Assembly (NCBI RefSeq): GCF_009905375.1
Contig: NC_133649.1
Span: 225,577,275 to 225,641,274 of the forward strand
DNA from: Apium graveolens
Lineage: Eukaryota > Streptophyta > Magnoliopsida > Apiales > Apiaceae
DNA: 64,000 nt
Direction: 5' to 3'
How positions within the stretch are numbered: position 1 is the stretch's first letter; each line of letters starts with the position of its first letter. Both the position numbers and the translations under genes were made by a program. Shown piece after piece: positions 34,342 to 44,997 of the stretch. The notes beneath the pieces are model-generated. The model did no database searches, had not been told where the DNA came from, and saw only the letters and a program-made list of their open reading frames with translations.

Positions 34342-35898
34342 ATGAACAAGAAGGATGTTGGAGTCAAGATTCCTTTTCTGGACAAAGATAATTACCACCA
34401 CTGGAAGGTAAAGATGCATCTTCATTTACTTTCTCAAGATGAGGCCTATGTGGATTGCATAGAGAGAGGTCCTCATGTACCAATGAAAGCTGCAACTGGA
34501 AATGAGGCATCAGTTCCCAAGCCAAGGCATGAATGGTCAGATGTTGATATTGAACAAGTCAGGAAAGACAAGAAGGCCATGAATATCTTATTCAATGGGG
34601 TTGATGGTGACATGTTTGACAACATCATTAATTGCAAGACAGTCAAGGAGGTTTGGGACACCATTCAAATAATCTGTGATGGCACTGAACAAGTTAGAGA
34701 AAATAAGATGCAGTTACTAATTCAGCAATATGAGCATTTCCACTGTGAAGAAGGTGAAACTCTCACTGACATCTTTAGTAGATTTCAAAAGCTACTAAAT
34801 GCTCTGAAGCTGCATGGAAGAGTCTACCAAACCAAAGATTCTAACCTCAAATTCCTTAGATCCCTTCCAAAAGAATTGAAACCAATGACAGTCTCCTTGA
34901 GAAATTCACAAGAATATAAGGAGTTTATACTAGAGAGACTGTATGGCATTCTAAAGACTTATGAGCTTGAAATAGAGCAAGATGAAAGAATGGAGAAAGG
35001 GAGAAAGAAAGGAGGGTCCATTGCACTGGTTGCTGAGTTAGAGAAAGATAAGGAAATAAAGATAGAAGTTGTTGAGTCTACTTCAAAGGTCTGTGAAAAT
35101 AAGGACAAGGGGCTGATAGCAGAAAATGAAGATTCTTTGAGCCAAGATGATATGGATGATATTGATGAACATCTTGCATTTCTTTCCAGAAGATTTGTCA
35201 AGCTCAAGTTCAAGAAGAACTTTGGAGCAGCTAAGCCAAATAGAAACATGGTGGATAAATCAAAATTCAAGTATTTCAAATGTGGCTTGGCAGGGCACTT
35301 TGCTAGTGAGTGTAGAAAGTCAGATTCCAGTAAGAAGAAGTTTGAGCCTGTGGATTATAAAAAGAAGTATTTTAAGTTGCTCAAACAAAAGGAAAGAGCT
35401 TTTATTACACAAGAAAATGACTGGGCAACAGATGGTCTGGATGAGGATGAAGATGTCAACTATGTCAATCTAGCCCTAATGGTCAAGTTTGATGAAACAG
35501 AGACAAGTTCTTCAATTAATCAGGTAATCACCACTAACCTTGCACATTTATCTAAAGCTGAGTGTAATGATGCAATAAATGACATGTCTACAGAATTATA
35601 TCACTTGCGTGTTACTCTTAAGTCCCTCACTCAGAAAAATGCTAAAATCAAAGAAAACAATTTGTTTTTAAGTGAGAGGAATAATGTGCTAGAGTCTCAG
35701 TTTATTGAATTTGAAAAATTGAGAATAGAATGTAAGATTGCTAAGGAAGAATTAACTGAGTCCTTGAAGAAAGAAGAAATTTTGAAGAAACAGCTTGATC
35801 GTGAACAGGAGGTGATTAAGGCATGGAAATCATCTAGAGATGTCCATGCTCAAATCACCAAAGTTCAAGGTATTGAGTCCTTCTGTGATGCAGCCTGA
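34342..35898 (+). CDS. Gag of RLC-3 (copia type), 518 aa, C-terminus shifted out of frame
   Basis: The start MNKKDVGVKIPFLDKDNYHH is 46 nt after the primer-binding site. Residues about 10-230 form a copia gag of the UBN2 type (NYHHWKVKMHLHLL, KEVWDTIQIICDGTEQVREN, LLIQQYEHFHCEEGETL, RSLPKELKPMTVSLR). Around residue 315 is a zinc knuckle, KYFKCGLAGHFASEC. Its first Cys is Tyr (TAT for TGT), so metal binding is probably lost. Residues 420-515 are a long coiled coil (TELYHLRVTLKSLTQKNAK onward). The TGA at 35896-35898 ends the frame, and the homologous sequence goes on in another frame at 36044. Gag would build the particle. Confidence 0.88.
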   Translation: MNKKDVGVKIPFLDKDNYHHWKVKMHLHLLSQDEAYVDCIERGPHVPMKAATGNEASVPKPRHEWSDVDIEQVRKDKKAMNILFNGVDGDMFDNIINCKTVKEVWDTIQIICDGTEQVRENKMQLLIQQYEHFHCEEGETLTDIFSRFQKLLNALKLHGRVYQTKDSNLKFLRSLPKELKPMTVSLRNSQEYKEFILERLYGILKTYELEIEQDERMEKGRKKGGSIALVAELEKDKEIKIEVVESTSKVCENKDKGLIAENEDSLSQDDMDDIDEHLAFLSRRFVKLKFKKNFGAAKPNRNMVDKSKFKYFKCGLAGHFASECRKSDSSKKKFEPVDYKKKYFKLLKQKERAFITQENDWATDGLDEDEDVNYVNLALMVKFDETETSSSINQVITTNLAHLSKAECNDAINDMSTELYHLRVTLKSLTQKNAKIKENNLFLSERNNVLESQFIEFEKLRIECKIAKEELTESLKKEEILKKQLDREQEVIKAWKSSRDVHAQITKVQGIESFCDAA

Positions 35899-36235
35899 AT
35901 AAAGAGTAAAGAGAAACTGGAATCCAATTTGGTTGAATGATTGCTAACAGATGTAGACTCGACGGAAGAGTCATCCGTCGGATAATCAAAGAGATTATTC
36001 GTCGAGTGACATAAATCCTCATCCATCGGCTGTAAGTAAACCTGTGAGTAAAGCCAAACTTGCCAAGTTAAATGAAAAATATGGATCAGTTTCCAAAAAC
36101 TTTATTTCAGGAGAATCTAGTCAAGTGAAGAAGGAGAAGAAAGTGAATGTTGGTCATCTGTCCATTAAGCAATTGAATGACAGACTAGAAAAGATTGAGG
36201 TTAAAACAGAGGCTAAAAAGAATTCAAACAAAGGC
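35899..36235 (+). pseudogene. Gag continuation, out of frame (RLC-3)
   Basis: Between 35958 and 36029 are four GACGGA/CATCCGTCGG-type motif copies. From 36044 the frame VSKAKLAKLNEKYGSVSKNF reads in-frame to LEKIEVKTEAKKNSNKG at about 36235, where RLC-4 sequence begins. It is one base out of register with gag upstream, so an indel lies between 35898 and 36044. A second zinc-knuckle region expected next in this family is not present. Confidence 0.7.
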
Positions 36236-36660
36236 AATGGATTGACTTTGATGAAACCTTTTACCTATAGCACTGTTAAAATCAGTTCGGATTTTGCTTG
36301 CGATTGCTGCTTACTACGACTATGAAATCTGGAAAATGGCCAGATGGTTTTCTTTCCAAGGGAAATGAAAACCTAGTGTGTAAGCTGCTGCGAACCATAT
36401 ATGGTTTAAAACAAGCTTCTCGTAGATAGAACATCCATTTTGATGAGACAATCAAAGAGTTTGGTTTTATCAAAAACGTAGATGAACCATGTGTCTACAA
36501 AAGGGTTAGTGAAAGCGCGGTCACATTTCTTGTATTGTATTGAAAGAGAGTTGACAAGCATAACAACATAGCAGACCCACCCACAAAGCTACTTTCTAAA
36601 AGTCACTTTGATCGTCATAAAGACAGGATGGGTATTAGATACCAGAGTGATTGGCTTTAG
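36236..36660 (+). pseudogene. Copia RT/RNase H remnant of RLC-4
   Basis: Pieces in shifting frames match a copia polymerase: IDFDETF, then IAAYYDYEIWKM, then RTIYGLKQASR followed by NIHFDETIKEFGFIKNVDEPC and VYKRV, then the RNase H end KHNNIADPPTKLL with HFDRH and GIRYQSDWL before TAG. The RT catalytic YVDD region and most of RNase H are deleted, and there are at least two frameshifts and one stop. It cannot be active. Confidence 0.8.
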
Positions 36661-36674
36661 TACAAGTGGGAGAT

Positions 36675-38329
36675 TGAAAGAGATATGTCCTAAGTCCAAT
36701 CATGTATGAGGATTTAGGAATAACTTTTTATGTAATCTGTTTTGATTTCATTGATATTAATAAAAGACTTGTTTTGTTTTTATTACGGGCTCTATCTATT
36801 TAAGTGTTTAAATAAGATATACCATAGTTTAGAGTAAAGCTTTTTATGGATTATGATGAGATCATAATAGTGAGACCTAAAAGATGATAACTCTAAACTT
36901 AAATAGTTCTTGGTCATAGGATTACTAACTGGTAATTAATAATCCACAAAGATCGGTACATACTATGTTTGCTTCATTATGAAGGATGTCTGTTCTCATA
37001 GATATTTGTGTGGTGACACTATAGCTAGTATGTAGGTGCTTATTATAGAATAAGTTCACTGAACATGACTCGCACAGCTGAACAACTGATGGAGTTCACT
37101 CACGTGTCAGCAGTTGTTCACATAGTGATAGTTGTACAAGTATCCTTCGACTTGAGGTCATCATAGTCATCTTGTGTACACTGAACTATGCTTTGGTTTA
37201 GTTCTTAGTCTCCAGGGACAATTATTAGGGCTCTACTGGGTATAGGAATTTGTACACGAAGATAGTGTATGATCAATAAAGGATCTACCCCTTCCAGTGA
37301 AGGAAGAGAATGTTCAAGGCTGATCCACTTATGCTAGTTCAGGAATCTCTGGCCAGAGTGAATGAAATTAGAAAGGAGTTTCTAATTTACATAGAACTGA
37401 GCATAGTAAATGGGAAAGCAAATGATTAAATTAGATAGGCTTGACACAAGATCCATGCCTTGTATTTAATCAGGACATTGGAGGGTAGAAGGAGTTAATT
37501 ATACGGTAACTATTCACTGAATAGGTTCTTGGTATTCTAAGCAGTGAATTCGTATTATCCGGATAGTCGCGATATGCTGAGAAGTATCCCTCACGATGTA
37601 GAATAAATATGATTAATTAATTAATCATATTTAATAAATTAGAGAATTTATATAAATAATGATAAAATAGTTTTATTATTATTTATTTCTACTACCGGCT
37701 TAATATTGAACCTACAGGGTCACACCATAAAAGAGAATGATTTAATGGTGGAGGAATTAATTAATAATGGCTAATAATTATTTATTTATGAAATAAATAA
37801 TTAATTGGCAAATTTAATAATTGATTAAATGAGATTTAATTGATTATAAATTAATTAAGAAAATTTCTTAATATTATTAATTAAAAATTTAATTTTTGGA
37901 AATTAAATCAAGAGAGAGAATTATTTCTAAAGTGTTTAGAAAAAGGATTAATAATTAAAAGATGTTTTAATTATTAATGTGAATAATAAAAGGGTTAATA
38001 ATAATAATATTTTATGGGAAAATTTCAGCTGAAAATTTTGCCTATAAATATACTATTATAAACCCTATTTTTATTTCAACCCAAAATTTTTAGAAAAACC
38101 TAATTCTCTCCACCTCCTCCTCCTCCTTAGCATAGTTTTCTTGGTGGATACCGGTGGAGTGCTTCACGTTTGAGGAGCAGCTGCTAAGGATCTCTGATCG
38201 TTGCTTTTGGATCGCTATTAAAGGTTAGTAATTGATTCATATGTTTTAATCATGATTTATATGCTTTTATTTGGATTTTATATGTGTAAAAGTGTTTTGC
38301 CATGCTTCCGCTGCGATTAAAATCCAACA
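36675..38329 (+). repeat. 3' LTR of RLC-4, 1.66 kb
   Basis: It starts TGAAAGAGATATGTCC after AAGTGGGAGAT and ends AAAATCCAACA. A TATA box CTATAAATA at 38041-38049 is followed about 60 nt later by a CT-rich stretch (CTCCACCTCCTCCTCCTCC, 38108-38126), the usual promoter and leader of such an LTR. RLC-3 gag resumes at 38330. Confidence 0.8.
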
Positions 38330-38620
38330 CAATTTGCTAATATGCCATTTGCACCTAATCCTTACTATACTGCATTTAGTATGCCTCAAATGCCATTTAA
38401 CATACCCTACTGGAATAACATGTTTGCAAATAGCATGCCATTTCTTGTTAATCAAAATGTGCATGATAATTCTGTTTTAATGAATGATTTTAAAGGTCCA
38501 ACTCAGATGACTAAGGATGAATCTGATATCCCCAAGTCAAATGAGATAAAACCTAAGAAACAAAAGAAGAAAGCTAACAAGGCAGGATCCAAGGAAACTT
38601 GGGTACCAAAATCAACTTGA
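38330..38620 (+). pseudogene. End of RLC-3 gag after the RLC-4 insertion
   Basis: The frame NFANMPFAPNPYYTAF continues to KAGSKETWVPKST and a TGA at 38618-38620. It is Met/Pro/Asn-rich, then Lys-rich. The protease frame starts in another register a few codons later, so gag and pol are separated by a stop and a frame change. This may be the family's normal way of limiting pol or a mutation; other copies would decide. Confidence 0.75.
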
Positions 38621-38634
38621 TTTGGTTTTGATGT

Positions 38635-40299
38635 GTGCAGGGAAATAGAAGGAAACTGTGGTACTTGGATAGTGGTTGTTCAAGACACATGACTGGAGAT
38701 TCTACCCTGCTCACAGAATTCAAAGAGAGAGCTGGCCCAAGTATTACTTTTGGAGATGACAGCAAGGGTTATACTGTGGGATATGGCTTAATTTCTAAAG
38801 ACAATGTCATCATTGAGGAGGTTTCCTTAGTGGATGGTCTCAAGCATAATTTATTGAGTATCAGCCAGCTTTGTGATAAAGGCAATTCAGTAACCTTCAA
38901 TTCAGAAGCCTGTGTTGTGACTAATAAAAGGGGCAACAAAGTGGTTCTCACTGGAGTGAGAAAAGGGAATGTGTACCTTGCTGACTTAAACTCATCAAAT
39001 GCAGAATTTGTCACTTGCCTTCTCAGCAAAGCAAGTCAAGATGAAAGTTGGCTATGGCACAAGAAGCTGTCCCATCTAAACTTGAAGACCATGAATGAGC
39101 TTGTCAAGAAAGAACTGGTTAGAGGTATTCCTCAAGTGGAGTTTTCTAAGGATGGACTGTGTGATGCTTGCCAAAAGGGAAAGCAAATCAAAGCATCATT
39201 CAGAAAGAAGCTTGATTTAATAATTGAAGAACCTTTGCAACTGCTACACATGGATTTGTTTGGACCAGTCAATGTGTTGTCCATGTCAAGGAAAAGATTT
39301 TGCCTAGTAATTGTAGATGATTTCTCAAAGTTCTCTTGGACATATTTCTTAAAGTCTAAAGATGAGGATAGTGAAATCATCATCAATCACATAAGGCAAG
39401 TCAACAATCATCCTGATTTCAAATTTAGAAGAATCAGGAGTGACAATGGAACTGAGTTCAAGATTTCTGTCATAAGAGCATTTTGTGAAGAGAATGGGAT
39501 TATGCATGAGTTTTTAGCAGCAAGAACTCCACAACAAAATGGAGTAGTAGAAAGTAAGAACAGATCACTTATTGAAGCTGCAAGGACAATGCTTGAAGAA
39601 TCAAAGTTACCAACATACTTCTGGGCTGAAGCTGTAAATACTGCATGTTACACTCAGAATATTTCTTTGGTTAATCAAGCAAAATGCATGACTCCCTACC
39701 AATTGTTCAAGAACAAGAAGCCAACTCTAAATTTTGTTCATGTCTTTGGCTGCAAATGTTATATCTTGAGAAATCAAACTGATCAAAATGGGAAGTTTGA
39801 TGCTAAAGCAGATGAAGGAATTTTTTTTGAATATTCTGCTAGTAAAGCATACAGAGTCTACAATCTGAGAACCAACATTGTTATGGAATCAATACATGTT
39901 ATGTTTGATGATAAAAAGATTGAAGGACTACAAGATGGAGATTACCATGAGAGCCTCAAATTTGACAATGTGGAGATGGTTAGTGATGACAGTGATGATG
40001 AAAGTGATCAAGAAACTAAAACTAAGGATAGTGCAGAAAAATCTACAACCAATGAAGCTAATAACTCAACATCCATCGAGTTAAAAAATGCTTCATCCAT
40101 CGACAGAGAATCTGCACCATCCATCGGGAGACAGTCAGCTTCATCCGTCGGAACTCAAAATACACCATCTGTCGGGTCATCAAAAGAAGCTGAAAGTCAG
40201 AATAGATCACTCACAGAAAGTTCCCATTTCTCAAATCATAGATTCACAAACTCAGGGGGAGTTTCTAATAATCAAAACTCAATCACACATCAAGAATAG
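38635..40299 (+). pseudogene. Protease and integrase of RLC-3
   Basis: The domains in order are aspartic protease with LWYLDSGCSRHMTGD (residues about 5-20), GAG-pre-integrase with ESWLWHKKLSHLNLKTM, the zinc site ending CDACQKGKQ, and integrase core with DLFGPVN, IRSDNGTEF and NGVVESKNRSLIEAA, giving the DDE triad. Then come MTPYQLFKNKKPTLNFVHVF and a Ser/Thr-rich tail with five CATCCRTCG motifs (40070-40176) that encode repeats like SSIDRES and PSVG. The TAG at 40297-40299 is the only stop between protease and the RNase H end; the same frame continues directly into RT. The ORF-finder Met at 38635 is internal to a polyprotein. Confidence 0.9.
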
Positions 40300-41982
40300 A
40301 ATGAGGCCTCTTCATCTAGAGTTAATCTACCTCAACAAAGAAAATGGACAAAGGATCACCCCTTTGAGCTCATCATTGGTGATGTATCTTCTAGAGTTCA
40401 AACAAGTAGAGCAACTCAAGAAGAATGTCTATATAGCAGTTTCCTATCTAAGGAAGAACCAAAGAAGGTAGAAGAAGCTTTATTGGATCCTGATTGGATT
40501 TTAGCTATACAGGAGGAGCTAAACCAATTTGAAAGGAATAATGTATGGAAGCTGGTACCTAAGCCTAAAGGAAAGAATCCAATAGACACCAAATGGGTAT
40601 TCAGAAACAAGATGGATGAAAATGGCATAGTAGTCAGGAACAAAGCTAGATTGGTTGCTAAGGGCTATTGTCAACAAGAAGGAATAGATTTTGATGAAAC
40701 CTTTGCTCCTGTTGCAAGACTTGAAGCCATCAGAATCTTCTTAGCCTATGTAGCCCATGCCAATTTCAAGGTCTATCAAATGGATGTCAAGAATGCTTTT
40801 CTAAATGGAGATTTGGAGGAGGAAGTCTATGTCAGTCAGCCTCCTGGTTTTAAAGATCCAAGTCTACCTGATCATGTATATTATCTTTTGAAAGCACTTT
40901 ATGGATTGAAGCAAGCACCTAGAGTCTGGTATGACACTTTGTCAAAGTTTCTTTTGGAGAATCGCTTCACTAGAGGTACTGTAGACAAAACTTTATTCTT
41001 TAGAAATGTTAATGGCTCTAGCATACTTGTTCAAATTTATGTAGATGACATTATTTTTGGCTCTACAGATGAAAAACTTTGCAAAAAGTTTGCCAAATTG
41101 ATGCAAAGTAAGTATGAAATGAGCATGATGGGAGAACTAACTTACTTTCTTGGTTTGCAAGTTAAGCAAGTAAGTGATGGAATATTTATTAGTCAAACTA
41201 AATACATTTATGATCTTTTAAAGAAGTTTGAACTAATGGATTGCACATCTGCAAAAACTCCCATGACCACTACAACTAAACTTGAATTAAACACTACTGA
41301 AAAGTCTGTGGATATTTCAAGTTATAGAGGCATGGTTGGCTCACTTCTATACTTAACAGCTAGTAGGCCAGATATAATGTTTGCTACATGTCTTTGTGCT
41401 AGATTTCAGGCTGATCCTAGAGAATCTCATTTAATTGCTATTAAGGGAATTTTTAGATATCTCAAAGGTACACCAAAACTTGGCATTTGGTACCCTAGAG
41501 ATTCTGGTTTTGATCTAACTGGTTATTCAGATGCAGATTATGCAGGTTGTAGAATTGATAGAAAAAGTACAACAGGAACATGTCAATTTCTAGGAAACAA
41601 GCTTGTGTCCTGGTTCAGTAAAAAGCAAAATCCAGTTTCTACATCTACAGCAGAAGCTGAATATATTGCTGCTGGCAGTTGTTGTGCACAGATTTTGTGG
41701 ATGAAAAACCAATTGCTAGACTATGGTCTGCAAGTGGAAAGAATTCCTATTTTCTGTGATAACACTAGTGCAATTGCCATCACTGAGAATCCAGTACAGC
41801 ATTCAAGAACAAAGCACATAGACATCAAGTACCACTTCATAAGGGAACATGTAATGAATGGTACTGTTGAACTACATTTTGTTCCAAGTGAAAAACAACT
41901 TACAGATATATTTACCAAGCCACTGGATGAATCCACCTTTTCAAGTTTGGTAAGTGAGTTAGGTATGCTTAATTATTCTTGA
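40300..41982 (+). CDS. Reverse transcriptase and RNase H of RLC-3
   Basis: In frame with the integrase part. A linker ([13 protein letters not shown]) precedes a full copia [76 protein letters not shown] and the catalytic [10 protein letters not shown]. Then comes RNase [33 protein letters not shown] and [13 protein letters not shown]. The normal end ADIFTKPL-type motif appears as [13 protein letters not shown], and the frame stops at TGA 41980-41982. Catalytic residues are present, so this segment alone looks intact; it depends on the broken upstream polyprotein for expression. The 40483 Met is not a natural start. Confidence 0.92.
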   Translation, partial: NEASSSRVNLPQQRKWTKDHPFELIIGDVSSRVQTSRATQEECLYSSFLSKEEPKKVEEALLDPDWILAIQEELNQFERNNVWKLVPKPKGKNPIDTKWVFRNKMDENGIVVRNKARLVAKGYCQQEGIDFDETFAPVARLEAIRIFLAYVAHANFKVYQMDVKNAFLNGDLEEEVYVSQPPGFKDPSLPDHVYYLLKALYGLKQAPRVWYDTLSKFLLENRFTRGTVDKTLFFRNVNGSSILVQIYVDDIIFGSTDEKLCKKFAKLMQSKYEMSMMGELTYFLGLQVKQVSDGIFISQTKYIYDLLKKFELMDCTSAKTPMTTTTKLELNTTEKSVDISSYRGMVGSLLYLTASRPDIMFATCLCARFQADPRESHLIAIKGIFRYLKGTPKLGIWYPRDSGFDLTGYSDADYAGCRIDRKSTTGTCQFLGNKLVSWFSKKQNPVSTSTAEAEYIAAGSCCAQILWMKNQLLDYGLQVERIPIFCDNTSAIAITENPVQHSRTKHIDIKYHFIREHVMNGTVELHFVPSEKQLTDIFTKPLDESTFSSLVSELGMLNYS

Positions 41983-42508
41983 ATCTTTTCAGATATTATG
42001 CAAGTTGAGAAGCAGCCAGAAATTTAATTGATTTTTCAGTCTTGGATGAAATTTTGGCCATGTCAAAACTTACATCCCGGCGGATGATCATTATCCATCG
42101 AGTTCGATCATCCGTCGATATACAATTTATTAATAAAATCAATTATTTTTCTAGGAATATTTTATATCTCGACGGATAACTGATTTATCCTTATCCGTTG
42201 AATTATCTCATTCCTAGCCGTTGATTTTCTGAACATTATCCATCGAGTATACTTACAGTTTGTAAGCATAACACGACAGATAAGTGATGGAATTTTTACA
42301 GTTTATTTTTTTTAAAAGGCTATTTTGGGCAATTTTTATTGGTCACTTTATTTTACTTTATCATTTTTCACAGTTATTTTTTTGAGATAGTATAAAAGCA
42401 AAATTCATTTTCATTTCTTTTCTTTTATCATTCTCAATTCATCTGCTCTAATTTCTTTCTTTCTCAAAAGCAATTACCCTCTCTCTCTACAACTTTTACT
42501 CTCTAACA
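41983..42508 (+). promoter_or_regulatory. Spacer with motif cluster and promoter-like sequence before ORF3
   Basis: The spacer first holds six GACGGATGA/CATCCGTCGA-type motifs (42076-42250). TATAAAAG follows at 42391-42398, then about 105 nt of CT-rich leader (TTTCTTTTC, CTCTCTCTCTAC) and a start codon in good plant context (AACAATGGC, 42505-42513). The layout resembles a pol II core promoter with 5' leader, 118 nt from TATA box to ATG. Function is inferred only. Confidence 0.6.
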
Positions 42509-42895
42509 ATGGCACCAGTCGTCAAAATCATGTCTCAAACTGGCTTTATCTATGAGAAGAACAATTTCACGGCTCTAGTGAACAAGGGGATTCAACAGTC
42601 TGGCGACTACCACAAAATGATGGATTTTGTGCAAGGATGTAAGCTCAAATATGCCATGCTAGAGTCTCCCACTATTTACTGTGAGGTTGTGGAGGAAATT
42701 TGGACAACTGCAGTGTACAACTCAACTGACAAGACCATCACCTTCACTATTAAAGGTAAGGAATTCTGTGTTAATAGTGACATTGTTAAAGCATGCTTTA
42801 AGATTCCTGATAATACTGTCACTACTCCACACACAGACACTGATATTGTTAACATGTTAAACTCCATGGGTTATGCACTCACCATCTCTAATTAA
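42509..42895 (+). pseudogene. ORF3 N-terminal part (RLC-3)
   Basis: Starts MAPVVKIMSQTGFIYEKNNF and reads 128 codons to a TAA. The homologous frame continues one base out of register (EIRRLGLRKEWSYLCDV) up to about 43036, where another TAA interrupts before SDLVLFELGFKLGELNKRGK. So a frameshift near 42890 and a nonsense change near 43036 separate it from the next part. It is mixed alpha/beta in character with no signal peptide or transmembrane stretch. It resembles proteins found downstream of pol in other plant copia elements as I recall them; function unknown. Confidence 0.72.
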
Positions 42896-43062
42896 GTGAA
42901 ATTAGGAGATTGGGTCTTAGGAAAGAATGGAGTTATCTGTGTGATGTAGTCATTAAAGTATTTTCTGGTAAAATTAGCAACTTTGATTCTGTTAATATCT
43001 CCATGCTCAATATGCTCTACATGCTAGTAATTGATTAATACTTCAATTTTAGTGATTTAGTC

Positions 43063-44796
43063 TTGTTTGAGTTGGGGTTTAAGTTAGGGGAGCTTAATAA
43101 GAGGGGTAAGAATGTTTATTATGCTAGATTTTTCATGATGCTTGCTAACCACCTCTCTGAGAATATTGTGCTTGAGAACCCAACCAATAATTTAGATTGT
43201 TGGGTTCAAGAAAGAAGAATTATTGCACATCTCAATAGAGCAGATCACCATAAAGAGGTGCCACTCTTCTACTTTCCAGTAATGGAGGCACCTCAGGTAA
43301 GTGAGGTAATTTCAATTATCTCTACTCTTCCAACCTCAACCATTTCTTTGCCTTCTAGTGTAGCAGTGGCATCTGTGTCAATGACCAGACAGATGCCTAC
43401 CCAAGCTACCAAAACCAAAGTTTCAAAACCAAAGACAAAGAAAGCCCCCTCTGGTGTCTCTCAAAAGATGCCAGTTGTAAAATCCACTAAACACAAAGAG
43501 GGGAGTGTGAAGGTGGGAAAGATAGGTGAGGGACAGGGTGAAAATCAAAGAAGCCCTAAGGATAAGGATGGTGAGCATAGTGTACCCAAACCAAGCCACA
43601 CCACAATTTCCCAACAAACTGTGGTTGTTAATAAGGATAAAAGCTCAATTCTAGTTTCATCCTCCCAAAAGGATGTAACTATTGAAACAAGCTCTCAACC
43701 AGGAGCACGGAATAAAAGGGGTGGGGACACAAGTTCACCACAAACCTACACAAGAAAGAAGAAATCTAAAACCCTTGGGGATGCACAGGGTACACACACA
43801 GTGCAAACTGGAGCTAAAGACCCAGTCACTGCACCATCTCAAAGTCAAATTGATGTGGCTGCAACAAATGTGGAGTCACAGCCAAAATCTGTACAAATTG
43901 AAACACATCAAACACCAAATTCTCCCACACAAGCTTTGGATGTTGACATGATTCAAACATCACAACCATATTCTCCATCTTTAACTCAGTTGGAGAAGCC
44001 AAAAATCCATGCAAGTGAGCATCATCTTCTAGATGATTTGTTGGCTCACTTGCCATTTCTTTTTGAGACTGTTGAGACATCTGTGCCAAAATTTTCATCA
44101 ATCTGCACAGAATCCACAATAGTCTCCACTCCAAACGCATTCATTTCTGCTCACTCGATGGATATTGTTCATCCATTGAGTAGTAATTGTATCCCGACGG
44201 ATGTGCCTAACAGCAGTCATCCGTCGGATAGTCAAATTACTACCCCGATGGATATTTCTCATCCGTCGGGTGTCTCTGCACAACTCCAAAGTTCAACTAT
44301 AGTTACAAGTGCAGATGACTTAGTAATTGTGCAATCACTATTAGGATTGAGGGAAGGTAGTGACTTGAGAGATAATGAGAGAAATGCAGGTACAGGAGAC
44401 ATAAGGGTGGATATCATTGTAAGTGAGTCAATGAATGTCCAGGATGCAAACAGGGAGGGACTATCTCAGCAAAATCAAGTTGTTATAGATTCTACCTCCT
44501 TAGATGCTGAGATATTTACTCATCTTGTTCCAGCATATCAGCTTCTAGCTGGACAGGGCAATGATAATGTAGAAAGGATGCTAAACTTGGTGCACACCAT
44601 ACAGTCCATGCAAAGAGCTAAGGATGCCATCACAGCTTTGCCTTCAACAGCTGGTGATGTTGATTATGAGACTGGTGCTTCAGAAGAATTCTTTGGAGGT
44701 GAGGGTGGAGATAGTGAAGAAGAGCCATTGGACATAGGGGGAGAAGTAGGCCCTTGTTCAAGATCAGGCATGCCATCTTGGGCATTTTCAAAGTAG
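43063..44796 (+). pseudogene. ORF3 middle part (RLC-3), Ser/Thr/Pro-rich
   Basis: 577 codons. The first 75 complete the N-terminal domain (ELGFKLGELNKRGKNVYYAR, RRIIAHLNRADHHKEVPLFY). The rest is low-complexity and rich in Ser, Thr, Pro, Gln and Lys, with a short conserved block (EHHLLDDLLAHLPF) and an acidic end. Six copies of the GACGGATG motif lie at 44154-44270, among them the inverted pair 44244-44270, and read as ISHPSGVS-like peptides. Bases 43501-44796 align with RLC-1 23127 onward. It ends at TAG 44794-44796; the same frame goes on with CDEHYFKTTLIQ to a TAA near 44944 and then into the last part. Confidence 0.75.
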
Positions 44797-44997
44797 TGTG
44801 ATGAACACTATTTCAAGACAACACTCATCCAACTTATCATCCAAACACAGTCTGCACTTCAATCATCCACAAATGCTAGCACCAAGAAGCTTCTGCAAGC
44901 ACATCTTGTATATCTCCTACTACAGCAAATATCAGGCTACCAATAAAGTCAAAATGTCTCCCTCATCAAACATGAAGTTGATCAACTTAAGAAAGAC

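Larger units (their letters stand above)
36236..38329 (+). mobile_element. RLC-4: truncated Ty1/copia element inside RLC-3 gag
   Basis: A rearranged pol end (36236-36660) is followed by a polypurine tract and a complete 3' LTR. No 5' LTR, gag or integrase is present. On both sides is RLC-3 gag sequence, and part of that gag is missing as well, so a deletion across the left insertion junction is the simplest explanation. Strand is the same as RLC-3. Confidence 0.8.

Noticed and set aside
38602..38640. Short intron (GTACCA...TGTGTGCAG) joining gag and protease
   Set aside because: At about 38 nt it is below the usual plant minimum intron size.
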